Below, in pieces: positions 34,593-57,965 of a DNA stretch of 64,000 nt. This DNA is from Gigantopelta aegis (lineage: Eukaryota; Mollusca; Gastropoda; Neomphalida; Peltospiridae), in NCBI RefSeq assembly GCF_016097555.1, contig NC_054704.1:28004207-28068206 (forward strand), read 5' to 3'. A model generated the notes under the pieces. That model saw only the letters and a list, made by a program, of their open reading frames with translations, was not told the origin of the DNA and did no database searches. The first letter of the stretch is position 1; each line of letters opens with the position of its first letter. Both the position numbers and the translations under genes were made by a program.

Positions 34593-35181
34593 TTCCAGGT
34601 GTCGTTCCAACGGGCCGATGTCATGACAGAATATTGTTATTTTTATTCCGTTTGATTCTAATCAACACATGCTCCGGCCCCTGTATCACAAAAGCCAGGA
34701 CACGTCCCTGATAACAGCTCACATAATAACAACACTCCAGAACATTTGTTAATCAGCATTTATTATTAGGTCTCAATGATACAAGAAATACTAAGAAAGA
34801 TAATTTAAAAAAATATCTAAACTTTTTAATTAACGACCACACCAATTGTATTTTTAAAATTTAAAAAATACAAAAAAAGACACAAAAAAAGACACCAAAA
34901 AACAACAACCCATGAGTGAAGTATTATATTATTATAATGTAACAAACTATGAGGCAAAAATGTGTTACATTAACACCTGGTCCAAAATTAATAACATCAA
35001 TGACAATGAGAAGTGTCTACGTTCTTAAACGTTTGTTACTGGAAATGCCAAGGTTCGTAAACAATTTGGAAGGCACAATTTTAGCATTTTTAATCACTTT
35101 TTACGGTAAAATTACGGTTTTGTATTCACCGTATTCAAATTGGTAACACTTGGTCTCATATATTTTCGTCAGTCTAAGTAA

Positions 35182-35700
35182 AGGGCCTGCTACACGATAC
35201 GATAGAATCGGACCGAGTTACTCGTACGAGTCACTGGCACCGAGTCAATCGGACATGTTGCCACACGGTACTTGTCAATCGTATGAAACGTGACGTCATT
35301 GAAAAAATATCTTTCCTGTAATCATGGTAAACAATATTGTGTATTGTTAAGAAGGCGGCTGTCGTAAGTCTCTGTATTTATATCAATGACTGGACACACC
35401 CAACAAAGAGTTGTGCCACTGATACTACTCTATGCGCTGTTGGGTCTGTACCGACGACAGGCGAACAGAGTTTTCCGCCATTACACTCAGAACGTCAACG
35501 TTATCTGCGCCACGATCTGATTGGTCAACGTCCCCAAACGTCCGATTCAATCGTATGAAAATAGAACAAGTTCTAAACTTCGACTCGTACGAGTGACTCG
35601 GGCCGATTCAATCATCTGACATGCCACACGTTACGATATGCTTGTTGGCGTTGCAATCCGAGTGACTCGTACGAGTCACTCGTATCGTGTAGCAGGGCCT
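35182..35700. mobile_element. TAA-flanked MITE (Harbinger-like) with empty site in unit 1
   Basis: Flanked by TAA (35,179-35,181 and 35,701-35,703); unit 1 has one TAA at the matching place near 200. The ends are inverted: left AGGGCCTGCTACACGATACG, right complement AGGCCCTGCTACACGATACG. The interior repeats the palindromic phrase actcgtacgagt several times. It is about 519 bp without a transposase. The 3-bp TAA target fits PIF/Harbinger. Confidence 0.85.
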
Positions 35701-36206
35701 TAACAATGTATCTAGCAATTTTCGATATTTGTGGTACAATGACGTTGACTATTCACTAAGACCAGCTTACACATTTTGGAATTGCGCGAAAATAAACTTG
35801 AAGAAGGTAAATTTTAAAATGTAGCACTGGAAATATGCAATTCGAACACTTGTCAAGATGATTTTCCCAAATTCAAGCACTTTTCGTGGATTTGACAAAT
35901 TTAAGTGTTTTTCATTATGACCACTCAAATTAGATAAATTATCTAGTTTTAATCACTGACTTCAAGTAATGGAAACCGAAACTTCACTCTCATCCTATGC
36001 CATGAACATGTTGGTATTATTGCAAAACAATTATTCTAACAATACATGATAAACATTTAATTAGTGACTAAAATCTGTACCTGGTTATTAAAAAACACAT
36101 GTATCTAATTATTAATAAAATGTGCACCTAATTAAGATCATTTAGTGTGCATATTTTAATATTTATTGTAACAAAGACCATAAACCCATATAGAATATAG
36201 AATTTT

Positions 36207-36455
36207 GGGACCAGTTGTTCAAACATTTAGCCAGATGTTTGGGCAAAATAGCTAAAAGGTATAATATTTAAAAATTATTATTATAATTATTTTTAAAATT
36301 ATTATTATTATTATTATTATTATTTATTAATTTATATTTTCTTTTTAATTTATTATTACTAGTATTATTACATTTTACATTTCCAAAAAGTATCCAAAAT
36401 AAATATTTATGGAAGCCCATGATCAGATCAACCATTCTTTGAACAACTGGGCCCT
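36207..36455. repeat. MITE-like element, unit 2 copy of 693-921
   Basis: Same ends and position as the unit 1 element. Inherited with the duplication. Confidence 0.55.
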
Positions 36456-36668
36456 GGTGCTGGTAACATTATTTTCAAGTACAATAGCAAATATATGATG
36501 ATTTATTTATTTATTAAAGTGTCAAATAACAATATACATATTATACAAAACAAACATAAATTATATTGCCACCAAGTCTAAATAGACTTATTGGACACCT
36601 AAAACATTTTATTACATGAAACTAAAAATAGTGTTACAATATAAAACTGTAGAGAAAACAAAATAGCA

Positions 36669-36675
<7 letters not shown>

Positions 36676-36719
<44 letters not shown>
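36676..36719. repeat. (TG)n microsatellite, unit 2 partner
   Basis: Duplicate of 1,134-1,187, shorter. Confidence 0.95.
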
Positions 36720-36720
<1 letters not shown>

Positions 36721-37357
36721 TATTAATACTACTAGTAATCCATTACTTATAATATTGTAACTGCTACTACTACTAATATATTAACATACTACTTTAATGG
36801 AAAACGATATAAATTTAAAATTATAAAAAGGAAATGTTATATGTCTAAAATCCTCTTACAATATTTAAAGCATTTAAAACATTTTTTTTAAATTTACAGA
36901 TTAACAAAACGATTACAAATACGCTATGACACTAATTAATTATAATTTAAAAATGAAACAAATAAATAAATATGTATTTAGTTAAGAAGGCTTTTACGCC
37001 TTTGGAACATATTAAATACTATAATGTCAGTATCTACATCTACACAAATGAATCAGCTTAATGTACATCAATTGCTTCTTATCTCAACGTTAATGATTTT
37101 GTAATACAGATACCCAAACGTTTTAAAACATTTGTATTTCCTATTGACATCAAGTTAGTAAATATTAAACGATCTAGTAATACAATACTTTCTAGGAATA
37201 AGAAGAGTTTTTAATGTGTCATACAGTGTTATAATAAAATGGAATTAAGTTTTTACTTTTTTTCTTTAATTTATAAATTGAACTGAATACATTTATTATA
37301 GTAAGCATCATTATATGCTACATAAACAGTTTAATATTTATATTACATTATACAACA

Positions 37358-37604
37358 GGGTCCAGTTGTTCAAAACACTTTTAAGCTAACCTTTGGTCAG
37401 TGTAATATTTTTCTTATAAACTTTTAAAAAATAATTACATAATACAGTTAGGATTTGTTTGTATCTGGTTACTTTTGGTTGTTCTAAATCAATATTTAAC
37501 ATATATATTTTAACAATTGTGATTTGTTTAAATTTAGTATTTTGTTTTCAAAACGTTTTGTTAACCACTGGTCAAGCTAATTAATGTTTGACCAACTGGA
37601 CCCT
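37358..37604. repeat. MITE-like element, unit 2 copy of 1,827-2,068
   Basis: Ends GGGTCCAGTTGTTCAAAAC and an inverted partner, collinear with unit 1. The stretch just beyond (37,750-38,068) is unit 2-specific. Confidence 0.6.
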
Positions 37605-38504
37605 GGATACTAAGTTTGGCTGACAACACAAAACTGTGTACTAACGTAACATGCAAAAGGAATAAATACTTAAAGTAAACAATATTATAATTATGCATTA
37701 ACTAACCTATATGTGGTCATCGGAGCCACGTTGCACAAAGAGGGCCCGGGCCATGTTCTCGTCATTTTCATAAGACCTCTCAACAGGCCCATGAGAACCA
37801 TATTTACTCTTTGAACAGCCTTAAACGTGATTTTGTAGCAACTATAGAAGAAATTACCATGTTTTGGGTGACATATACAGCTGTTTTAAAGGTCATAATT
37901 CAAACAAGTAAATACTGTGGTTTTCAAGAAGAGATGCACACCCCACCCCAATTTACGGGGGTTATCTCAGTTATAACATAATGGGGTTATTAAAAATGGC
38001 CTACTTTTATAAGACACCAGTTTTAAAATGATGGGTTGTTTAATATGGCCAAAACTGAAACTTATAGCATCTATAATTGTATACACTTTAAGGGTAACAT
38101 GCCTCCGGACCACTATTATGCAGATTGCTTTTAACAATATTATTTTTATATATTTCTGCACAGCCCTCCACCTCCTAGTTTAGTTATATTTATTCTACTA
38201 TGCCTGCTAAACACCAGTATATATCATATTATATATTGTAATAAATATAATACTCAAAAGCACGTCTACGAAATACGTCGCCCGACAAGTGTACAACATG
38301 CAAAAGGAGACACTCCTTAGCATTGTCAGACCACACTCGTCCGTCCAAATGTAAATCATTAACATATCCAAGGTCCAGACACGTCCACTCTAGACACAGC
38401 CTAAGACTTCTCCAGCGACTGAGTATCGGGCAGAAGGAGAGGGGGTAAATTTGAAGTTGGCCAAATACGCAACATAAATTTAGTGATGTACAATATACTT
38501 TATT

Positions 38505-38625
38505 CATTTTCATTTCAATTTATTTTCGTGCTTAGATCCAATTAAGGTTCAAGCACGCTGTTCTGGGCACACACCTCAGCTATCTGGGCTGTCTGTCCAG
38601 GACAGTGGGTTAGTTGTTAGTGGTT
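38505..38625. repeat. Short dispersed repeat inserted in unit 2 only
   Basis: Contains ttattttcgtgcttagatcc, aggttcaagcacgctgttct and gtccaggacagtgggtta. Unit 1 (near 3,722) lacks it, so it arrived after the duplication. I recall this phrase as a common repeat of marine gastropods, but cannot name it. Confidence 0.65.
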
Positions 38626-38880
38626 ATATTGAATTACTTAAAAGCTCATCACTGGCAAAAGAAGTGGAGACCAAACAACACATTTGACTACTAGTACTCT
38701 GCCAAAAGATTTTCAGGTACATTTGAGCATTTTGACTGGTTGCCAGTGTATCGGACAGTGTACAAACAAAATTACTTTCTATCCCAACCTCCTCTCAAAA
38801 CACCTGTTAAAACATTTTTTAAAAAGCCACATAATATTTTGAAGGGTGGTATAAAAAGATTCGGGGAGTCTTGGCTCGGG

Positions 38881-48519
<9,639 letters not shown>

Positions 48520-48614
48520 CTACAAATAAAAAGCGTTGTTTATACTTCTTTCCTAAATATGGACCCGATTTGTTTTACTACTACTAAGTTCATATACACC
48601 TACATGCTACAGCA

Positions 48615-48618
<4 letters not shown>

Positions 48619-48663
<45 letters not shown>

Positions 48664-48700
48664 GTATGTATATATATACACACACACACACACACACGTG
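48619..48700. repeat. (CA)n / TATG microsatellite
   Basis: CA units, a short TATGTATA part, then CA again; lies just 5' of OAS-B exon 1. Confidence 0.95.
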
Positions 48701-49019
48701 TATTGTTTTTTTTATGTATAACTTCTCTACCTAGATGGAGCCATTCCTAGAATAATGCCCTTTAAAATTATAATTTTCAAGTGCTCCTATGTATCGTTTT
48801 TATGTACACACCGTAGGAACGGTGTACGGCAGGAATTAATTGCACACGACTTTTTTGTTCAGGTAAGCTCCATTTTTTTCGTTATCACCGTAACATTTTT
48901 GTAAATATCTTAAAATATAAGAAATTAATGTATTAGAAATGTTACGCTATAAAAAAAAAGATATAAGATGATACTGTGTGCGAAGTTTAGCGACTTAATG
49001 TTAAAAAATAAGCTTATGG

Positions 49020-49500
49020 TAGTACAATACCAAATAACTTCCGGCTGGGTCAAAGTTCGAGGTGCACCGAACTTTTGATAGAGAAGTGAACACCACAAGT
49101 CCTGTGATTGGTTATAAATGTGAGTGTGTTGGTTGTAAAAAATAATAGTTTCATCTGGGTAAAATAAATGTGCAATTTTATTTCATCTAGTACCAATGTG
49201 TCAAGTAGCCTTGTGCTTGAAACATGTATGGGGTACCTGTAAAAAAAAGTACTCAAATTTTGTGCGAAACTACGGTAGTCATAGACGCTACCCGTTATCT
49301 CAGAAACGAGCAGCTTGACCCCCATTTTTTTCTGATTCACTTTAAGTGTAAGGGGTGGTAGTATTTATATCCGTGGCGTTTATGTCGGTTGATACGTTGA
49401 AGGTAGAAGTTTTAGCCGTATATGTTACTATGGTCGTCTGTGGGATTTGATTTGGTAGTGTACACCCTTATCTTTGAGCGAAACGTTCGCTAAAATCATG
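49020..49500. repeat. Block shared with 22,022-22,500, upstream of OAS-B
   Basis: About 0.5-1 kb 5' of the first coding exon of OAS-B. The shared phrases are listed at 22,022. No TATA box or clear interferon-type element can be named. May include the promoter or untranslated first exon, or may be a dispersed repeat. Confidence 0.45.
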
Positions 49501-50649
49501 ATTATTTTTTATTTGTTCAGTAATGTTAGATAAATACAACAACATATGAATACGTATGCTTAATTTGACATACAGGATATACAATATAGTCTATTTAGAT
49601 TAAGCATGCAAACATTTGTACTCTTACCACCAATATTAACTGAAACATTGCATTTATAAAATGGGCTGTTCAAAACTCCAGTGTACGACGCGCACACCAT
49701 GTCGGTTTTGACTATTATCCTGTTCAATTATTTAGACCCAAAGTTTTTTGCAAATGTTACGTTTATTTCCTATTCGATATTTGTTTTCTTTGCATTTACA
49801 TGAAAACAAACCCAAACCCCGACAGGTTTTATATACAAATCATCATATAAAATGCACGAAGTTGACTTAATTCCACTTTTTAAAAATCTCTGTGTCTTTT
49901 GAATGCACGTTATTTCTCCTATAAATAACTAAGGTCATTTGCATATCAAAACATTGGGATCTGAGGCTACGTGAAGGCCATTATAGCTTGTTTCACTAAA
50001 TCAAGGTTATTATTGTTTTGCAGTGTGTAACAGCATTGTCTAATCTTTCCGTTAAACATAGATGTAAACAACAGAACATGTAACCCTTTCTTGTAGGTGC
50101 ATTATATTTAATAAATTTAGCTAATGTATTATGTATTTTTATTTTATTATATCAATTATATATTAGCATACCATACCTAACCTAACACAACTGAGGTGTA
50201 GCACAGTAATAAACACAAATCACCTCGCACACCGCAGGAATGTGCTTTCCAAATTTATAAATAAATTTAATGCAGGGCCGGACCCAGAAGACCGGGGGGG
50301 GGGGGGATAAAATGTCAAAGGCCACCAACATCAAATAATAATAAAAATGTTATTTAATTTGCCTCTAAATTGGGAACTCATACGTATATATATATATAGT
50401 ATTTAGGGTGGTGCTAGGGGCTGGGGTTTGGGGGTTGGGTGTTACATTTGTAATGCGAAAAACCAAAGGGCTATTGTTCGGACTAGTATGGGTTCAACCA
50501 CTTTTTCATCCCGCAGACACAGCCCTGAATGTTCAAAATACGATAGCATTGCTTGGTCAATAACATCATTATTTCGATCTATGACTGCACGTGCTATTGT
50601 AGCAATGTGTAAACCACGTAAAATACAAGTTAGGTAGGGTATTATTTTT

Positions 50650-51954
50650 AAGATGAATATCAGCGTGGTAGACCTAGGTATGCTTCTTATCGAATTGTCG
50701 ATCGAGTTGCCGCTGCACTTAAAGTTTCGGTTTCAACAGTAAAAAGAACTGTGAAAAATCTAAGCTCTACGAATCCAAGCACAGAAATCACTGTTAAAAA
50801 ACGCGACCGAAAACTCATCGATTTATTTGATAAAGATGTTATTAGACGACGAGTATACAGATTTTATAGAGAGGGCGAATTACCTACATTACATAAGATT
50901 AACGTGGCTTTAAGGGAGGAATGTGGAATCAACATATCCATATCAACTTTACGAAGAACACTCCATGACCTCGATTTTAAATACCAACATATGTCTACAA
51001 CCGGAAAAGTGATTTTTGAGGACGCCAATATATTAGACAGGAGACTGTCCTATCTCCATGAAATATCCAGTTTACGAGAACAGGGGTATTTAATAGTGTA
51101 TCATGAGATGAGACAACATCCCACCACTGGGTGAATGTCAACCATGTCACCACACAGCATCCCACCACTGGACAGATATCCACCCGGGCACAAGTACCGC
51201 CAATCACCTGCCGAAATCAGACGCTGCTGATCGAGTTCCTAAACTCTGTTCGGTGACTGGGAAGGGAAAAAGACTTATTATTTGTCATGCTGGCTGTGAT
51301 AAATATGGATTGATAGATGGCTGTGAATTGATCTTTGAGTCTAAAAAACCAGACGGAGACTATCATGGTGAGATGAATCATGAAAATTTCATCAAATGGT
51401 TTGAAGAACAACTTATGCCTTCTCTACCAGAACCTTCTGTTATCGTCATGGATAACGCAAGCTACCACAACAAATTAACTGAGATTACACGATGTCCTGC
51501 ACTAAACGCTAAAAAGGAAGAAATTCAGTCGTGGCTACGAAACAAAAATATACCTTTTGAGAGTAACATGACAAATCCAGTTCTTTATGAACTTGTGAAA
51601 TGTAACAAATGTGCAAAGCAATTTGTTACTGATGATATTGCTGAACGCCATGGGCACTTGTGTCTAAGACTGCCGCCAAGACATTCTGAACTCAATCCGA
51701 TAGAACTGATCTGGAGTCAAGTCAAAGGGCACATAGCTCGTCATAATGATGGTAAAATGACCACGGTGCGGAGAGAACTTGCACATGCATTGAACTCTGT
51801 CACACCTACACACTTCTCTGACGCAGTTAAACATGTAATAAAGATCGAAGAAGATTTTAGAAAACAAAATAGTTTTATAAGAAATAAAATCCCCCCTGTG
51901 ATAGACCCCCTTAACGAAGATAGTGATGAAGAAATGAGTTCGTCGACTGATTAA
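50650..51954 (+). pseudogene. Sailor-like transposase, broken
   Basis: Nearly identical to the intact transposase at 12,338-13,687 but lacks about its first 26 codons (starts at EDEYQRGRPRY). Near 51,105-51,180 it is interrupted by a short imperfect internal duplication (the phrase catcccaccactgg occurs twice), which shifts the frame and removes the first catalytic Asp context (QDETC). The C-terminal part, with VIVMDNASYH and LNPIELIWSQ, is open to the stop at 51,954. Confidence 0.88.
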
Positions 51955-52090
51955 GTTATTTCTCCATACCCATCAGGAGTATTACTTTAATGTATGCATG
52001 AACTCTTTAACACCAAAAACTATTTATTTCCATATCATTCACTATCAAACAACCTAACAACCTATAAACTAATCGACTAGAAATGCATAT

Positions 52091-52355
52091 AGACAAAACG
52101 GTTAAGGAGCATTATGACAGTGAGGAAGAAACTCACTACCGCCACATGGGCCACTGTTTCCGATAAGCAATTTTGATAAGCAATAAGGGACGTTTTATAT
52201 GCACCATCCCATAGACAGGATAGCACATACCACAGCCTTTATACATCAGTTGTGGTGCACAGGCTGGAACTAGACACAACCCAATGGGTCCACCATGTGG
52301 GATCGATCAGTCGACCTACCATGAGCGAACGCTTTACCTCTGAGCTACGTCCCGC
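52091..52355 (-). mobile_element. SINE nested in Sailor copy 2, tail lost
   Basis: Same SINE at the same internal position as 11,862-12,185 in copy 1. The last 80 or so bases, including the cgttaaataaa tail, are missing here: the sequence passes from agacaaaacggttaagg directly to aaatgcatat. Confidence 0.85.
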
Positions 52356-52506
52356 TCCATATACAAAAGAAGCCTTAAGTGGGGTTGGGGTTGTGCAGAG
52401 GGTCACACCTCCACCAATCGCATGCATACCATATTCTTCTCTCTCTCTCCCTATAACCATATAACCATAGATTAAAATATGTTGAGTGCGTCGTTACATA
52501 AATGAC

Positions 52507-52508
<2 letters not shown>

Positions 52509-52581
<73 letters not shown>
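52509..52581. repeat. (CT)n microsatellite in Sailor copy 2
   Basis: About 36 CT units, the inverted partner of 11,629-11,709. Confidence 0.95.
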
Positions 52582-52584
<3 letters not shown>

Positions 52585-53033
52585 TCAGCGCGCGCGCTTG
52601 TGTATTCCACAATATAATTATAATATTTGATACATATTTTTTCTTCAAACTGAGGTTTTGTCACTTGAACTCCCCACCTGAATCCGCGCCTGCTTCATGT
52701 TTACAGATATTTTTTTAAATATAGGTCATACTACGATTTGTGCGGATAGGACGATAGAACCGAACATTAGTTTGAAACGCACTATAGAATGATGCTTTTG
52801 ATATGCAAATGACCTTAGTTATTTATAGGCGAAATAACGTGCATTCAAAAGACACAGAGATTTTTAAAAAGTGGAATTAAGTCAACTTCGTGCATTTTAT
52901 ATGATGATTTGTATATAAAACCTGTCGGGTTTTGGGTTTGTTTTCATGTAAATGCAAAGAAAACAAATATCGAATAGAAATAAACGTAACATTTGCAAAA
53001 AACTTTGGGTCTAAATAATTGAACAGGATAATA

Positions 53034-54215
53034 GTACGATTTCAATACGACGTGCACCCATCAATTAAAAACACATATACCGTCTAATGCATAGTTTTAA
53101 CACACTGTTTTTAATATTTCTTTCAGAGTACCATTATCATGGAACCATATGGTTCTAAATATTATAATTAGGCAAATGCAAGCTTCAGTCACGTAATAAA
53201 ACACTGTTCAGGCAATAATCCATATTCAAAATTATCAATATTAAAGTGAAACCTTTATGAGGTTTCAAAGAAGTTGAAGTATGTAAAAAAAACCTATAAC
53301 TGTATCCCTGAGTGAGGATCGAAGCAGAGGGCAAATGTATTTCAGCTGCTACGGTCATGACTGCCAAACAATTCAGCATTTTTCAGCAAACTGATTCTCT
53401 GTTAAGGAGACGTCAAATGACACGAGTACTATGTACGAGAATAGCTATGAAATAACCGATTACATAGCAACCAATGAAATCGTAATGTTTGTCTTGTCAG
53501 TCGGTTATACTCATGAATATTCTCATACGAGACACTCGTATTGTGTAGCGTCGCCTCTAGAGACGAATATCCTACCCCGTATTAGATTAGGCATAGATTT
53601 TGAGCAAACTTAAAAATAAAACAATATAAATGGTTTATTTAATATAGTTTAATGCAAAAATAAGTAAGTTCAAAATAAAAATATGCCTGACAATATTTTC
53701 TTCTGAAAACTGTGGTTACCTTCTAGGTGAACAAAGATGTACTGATTGTGGACGCATGTAAAACAACAACATAGTAAAACATTTTCTTCTGTAACAACTG
53801 ATATTCAGTAAAAATGACATGGAAAACAGTATGGCATCACTCTGTGCACTTAAAAACAAATATCTACGTTTTCTATTAAATATAAAAACATGTGAACATG
53901 ATGGCTTGATACCCCAACAATGAAATATAATAACAGACCCACTGTAAAATACAGCAAAACCAAATACAGAGCAACTTAATCACTTCACCAAGCATCTTGC
54001 ATATCTGTTTATTCAAGGAAGAACGGTATTTATACAGTGCTCCACATTCACATAATTAAACTAGAGTGCGTGTATGCTTTTCACATGATCCTTAAGATAT
54101 CTTTTTGTAGCGAAACGATTTACATTTTTCGTAATGTCCCACAAATAATAATTGTGAACACTTAATGACGTTTATGCTATTCATAACATGAATAAAATAA
54201 ATATGAAAATGTCTG
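53034..54215. other. Spacer, possible MITE remnant at 53,398-53,556
   Basis: Mostly unrecognised AT-rich DNA. At 53,398-53,556, cacgagtac at one side and ctcgtattgtgtagcgtcgc at the other resemble the ends of the 35,182 MITE, so a decayed relative is possible. No gene seen. Confidence 0.35.
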
Positions 54216-54249
54216 GGTTTGTACGCACGCACGCACGCACGCACACACG

Positions 54250-54302
<53 letters not shown>
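54216..54302. repeat. (CACG)n-(CA)n microsatellite
   Basis: ACGC units then about 25 CA units. Source of spurious minus-strand open frames. Confidence 0.95.
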
Positions 54303-54304
<2 letters not shown>

Positions 54305-56755
54305 CAACAGTCACATGTATATACATGTAGTACCTGTATTTTAATTTGGATAGAAATGTAGTTATAAAAGAAAAATAATTCATAAAAAGAACGCGATCTA
54401 CCGAGCAAGCCAAAAGGTTACGGGGTGCGATTGGCACACTTTGAAAATTGACAATTGGATGCACGTCGTATACACGGGCTGGTGCGCGTCTTTCGAAACG
54501 GATTGTGCAATTAATACTAAACAGAAAGTTTAGATATTTTACATGAAGATTCAATAATCGTCTACGTAAAAGGTTATGTATTCAATTCTAGATGTTATAA
54601 TGGTATAACTGCCATACCTAGACCGGGCTGTCCCTAGAACAGTGCCGTTTAATGTTTTAATTTACAAGTGCTTACAAGTGCCCCTTTGTATTGGGTTGGC
54701 GGTTTTTGTTTATGTTTTTTGTGGGGGGTTTTGTAGGTTATATCTGCCCTACCTAGACAGATCTGTCCCTGGAATAGTGCCCTTTAAAAAAAGTTATCAA
54801 AGTCAAATTACAATGAAATATATGATAGTCATACTTATATACGAAAAAAAGTTGATTCTATGGCTTTTTCCTGGGTCCCACTCCCCGTTCTCCCGCCCCC
54901 GGTCAACGCTAAAATTCACCCATTTAGTCATTCAGATTTAAGAGTAACGAATTTGAACTCTTCTAAATAATACTTTTTGGGTTATAAAACTCTAAAAGAG
55001 GAAGTGATCACTGTCTGAAAATGGGTAATTTTGCTATCAAGATGTCAAGGGGAAAAACCACAATCTTGGGTTATAATAATATGCAAAATAGTGCTCAAAA
55101 TAGTTTTGAAATTATTGTTTAAAAATGGTTAATTTTGCAATTCAGATGCCAAGAAAAGGCGTTTAAAACCATCCAGTTTTTAAAATTTCCACGGGGGAGC
55201 ATGCCCCGGACCCCCCTACACATATCGTGCCATGCTTAACAACGACCCTGATCATTAGCCCACCTCACTTCAACAAACTGCTCCGACGAGCCTCAAAACT
55301 GATATAAAAATCTTTATTAATGTTCGTACACTGATATATATACACAAACACATTCATATTAACTGCAAACATTTGGTGCATTTTCTGTGGGTCCAAAATG
55401 GCGGACATTTGTTTATGTTTTAATTAAGTACTAATAGTCAGGTAACTTATCCATCTGATGAGGTTAACCATCCAAAAATGACCGATTTTAACAAAACCTG
55501 TTGGGTCAGCATACATATTATTTCAATATGAGCTATTGTGAATAGACATTTTTATCTTCAATGTTTAAACATCTGCAGTTGAGGTCAACTGTACAAGCAT
55601 ATTAAAATGTTGGGAATATCAGTCACTGGTTTTTTTTTCCAACTGGACCATATACATAATATAATGTATATTTATTATCAGGTGTGGATCCGTGATTTTT
55701 TTAGGGACGGTTGCAAGGTTTTAAAAGGGCAGCTACAGTACACTCAGTGTAGATGCAATGTAGAAAAAGAGCACCCAACAAGGTCAAAATTACAGTAACT
55801 GGCATTACATAATAAACTTCTGCAAAAACATCCAGCTGACCAAGATATTACATAACCCCACTAATTTTATTATTTTTAAATTGTACATGCATTTATCTGT
55901 TAAACACTAAACAGTGGATTTTCCAGGCATTTTAAAATGGGGGGGGGGGGGGGGGGTACACTCTTAAAACGCTTCCCTTGGATCCGTGGTTGATTATTAT
56001 ATATGTATCATGCTATATAATGTCAAATTATATTGATTTAATTAATTTAGAAAACTTATTAAAAGGGATATACTGGAACTGAATCCATGTACCATATAGG
56101 GGGCCTATACTTTAGGCAAGCGAATGGTCCTTTTTTGGCGTTGAAAAACACATTCGGGACTATTTAGTGGAAATATTTATAGGGTAAATGCTAATAAAGG
56201 TATTAAAACCCAAAATAAGGCTTAAATTGAAAAACATTCCACTGTGTCTTCTATCAGGTGTTGCTAAACACAGTTATTTCCCCTTAATGAAAAATTTCCA
56301 TTTTAGGGTGGTTAGAGGCAATTAATTGTTTTTGTTGTTGTTGAAAATAGGTCTTTAAAATGTATTCATTTAGTACAGCAAAATATCTTATCATTCTTGT
56401 CATAATAGTGTCCGCGGTCCCTAATTAAAGCGTAGCTTGCCGATAAGCTGGTAAACAGATAATATGCTCACTGAAACTGGTCCACCCATCATCCCTGATA
56501 ATACTCACCACTTCAGAAAGACTGCACAACTGCGAGGAAATAAAAGAAGATTGTTTTAAGCCAATTACTAGTAGAAAGGTACTCTTCCTTGAGTAATAAA
56601 TGTAAAATGTTGGCTTATTCTGCGAATCGGTCTTTATATAACCATGATAAGTAACCACAATCAATTCGTTGAAATGGAGTCACATGACGCGAAATTGCTA
56701 AAATTAGCCTTCTGGTTATTTCCTAGTTTTGGTATATTTATAAATACTCCTACGT
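54303..56755. other. Gene-free spacer with short dispersed repeats
   Basis: The phrase tacctaga..cctagaatagtgccctttaa recurs in variants near 54,615, 54,745 and also 48,735. An aaaatggcggacatttgt phrase (55,397) resembles 42,243. A G run lies at 55,939-55,957. No coding sequence recognised. Confidence 0.5.
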
Positions 56756-56759
56756 TAAG

Positions 56760-57010
56760 GTTCCAATTTACCAAATCAATTGCTATTGCCGATAATGTCA
56801 ACGTTTTCTAATAAAACGTATATAATCAGCGTGCCGTATCAACAGACCCAGGCAGTAAAGCAATAAAAAGTGTGACACCTCACATTTACTCTACATACAA
56901 GAATATGGGGAATCACTTGCCCTTTAAAAAATAATTATTAATGTGTTTGATACAAATCACAGTTCCAACACTATTTATTTGTTGGCAATGGATAAGTATT
57001 ATTATGTTAA
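56760..57010 (-). repeat. Dispersed repeat A-related copy
   Basis: Inverted match to 46,800-47,000 (caattgctattgccgataat). A similar stretch recurs at 57,560-57,940 (gtgtgacgcctcacattta, gttggcagtggataa). Confidence 0.6.
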
Positions 57011-57261
57011 AAGTACGGTAAAACTTAAATAGGTATACTGAGAGAAAGAAATATGGGAACACTTGGTATTTTAGACCAAAATATCAGTCACCATTAACTT
57101 CGTAATGTCTGAATAGAGTACAAAGATGTAATATGGGATTCATTGTCATTCATGTGAGATTCAAGGTCAGTAATGAGGTTAGCTTCCAGACTGTATAAAT
57201 GAGGTTTGTGGTCGCAGTCATTCTTTTAAGTTTGTGTTGGTGCGATCCCTTATTTCTTTCT

Positions 57262-57555
57262 ACCAGTATATTAAAGGTGAAATTAACAATGTGTAGGATA
57301 TATTCTGGTGAGCACCACAGTAAATGCATAGTCCTTATAATTCAAATCTTTCTTATATTCATATAATTCTACCAGATTTTTAAATCAGAAATGTATAGGT
57401 TAGGGCAATCTGATTATAACAGCTATTTTAGCTGATGAATGATGCTGAAACTTCAACGGATGTCCAACACCATCCGTGCTATCCGTCACTGATATTTAGT
57501 ACCAGAAAACCAGAATCAGTACAGGTCCCAGTTTAGCTACGTTTAAAAACAAATA
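57262..57555 (+). repeat. Dispersed repeat B, copy 2
   Basis: Collinear with 17,195-17,420, about 60 bp longer because of small insertions. Noncoding. Confidence 0.65.
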
Positions 57556-57965
57556 TTGGATATTAGCAGCGTATCAATACACACAGACAGTACACCAATA
57601 AAAAAAAGTGTGACGCCTCACATTTAATCTACCTGCGCAAAAATAGGGATTCACTTGCCATTTAAGCGATTTTATTAATGGTTTTTTATTAGCATCCCAC
57701 ATTTTTTTCCGAAAATCGCAGTTGCATTTTTGGAGGGTACCGTACATTAGTTTAAACATCTTGTGTATATTAAATAACGACTGTATAACACTAAAAATAT
57801 ATTTATTTATATTTATTTGTTGGCAGTGGATAATAGTATTTTCACGAATAGCTACCAATCGGAGCCGCAGCTTTTTTACTCTGGTGCACTTTGACATGGA
57901 ACTTTCTTCTTTGGTACAATGCAACCTCAAACCGACTTTTACCACGCCTCTAATATATATATATA

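Larger units (their letters stand above)
49715..53031 (+). mobile_element. Sailor-like transposon, copy 2, both ends present
   Basis: Flanked by TA (49,713-49,714; 53,032-53,033). Inverted ends of about 236 bp (49,715-49,951 and 52,796-53,031) start TTATCCTGTTCAATTATTT. The interior matches copy 1 in inverted orientation, plus about 115 bp near 50,297-50,405 not in copy 1. It holds a broken transposase, an inverted SINE and a CT microsatellite. Located upstream of OAS-B, a different place from copy 1, so the two are separate insertions. Confidence 0.9.

Noticed and set aside
33968-34711. Long open frames of Ser/Val/Cys or Thr/His repeats on both strands
   Set aside because: They are translations of CA/GA microsatellites, open in several frames at once; the same holds at 8,761-9,168, 11,479-11,842, 23,041-23,430, 44,022-44,447 and 54,177-54,554.
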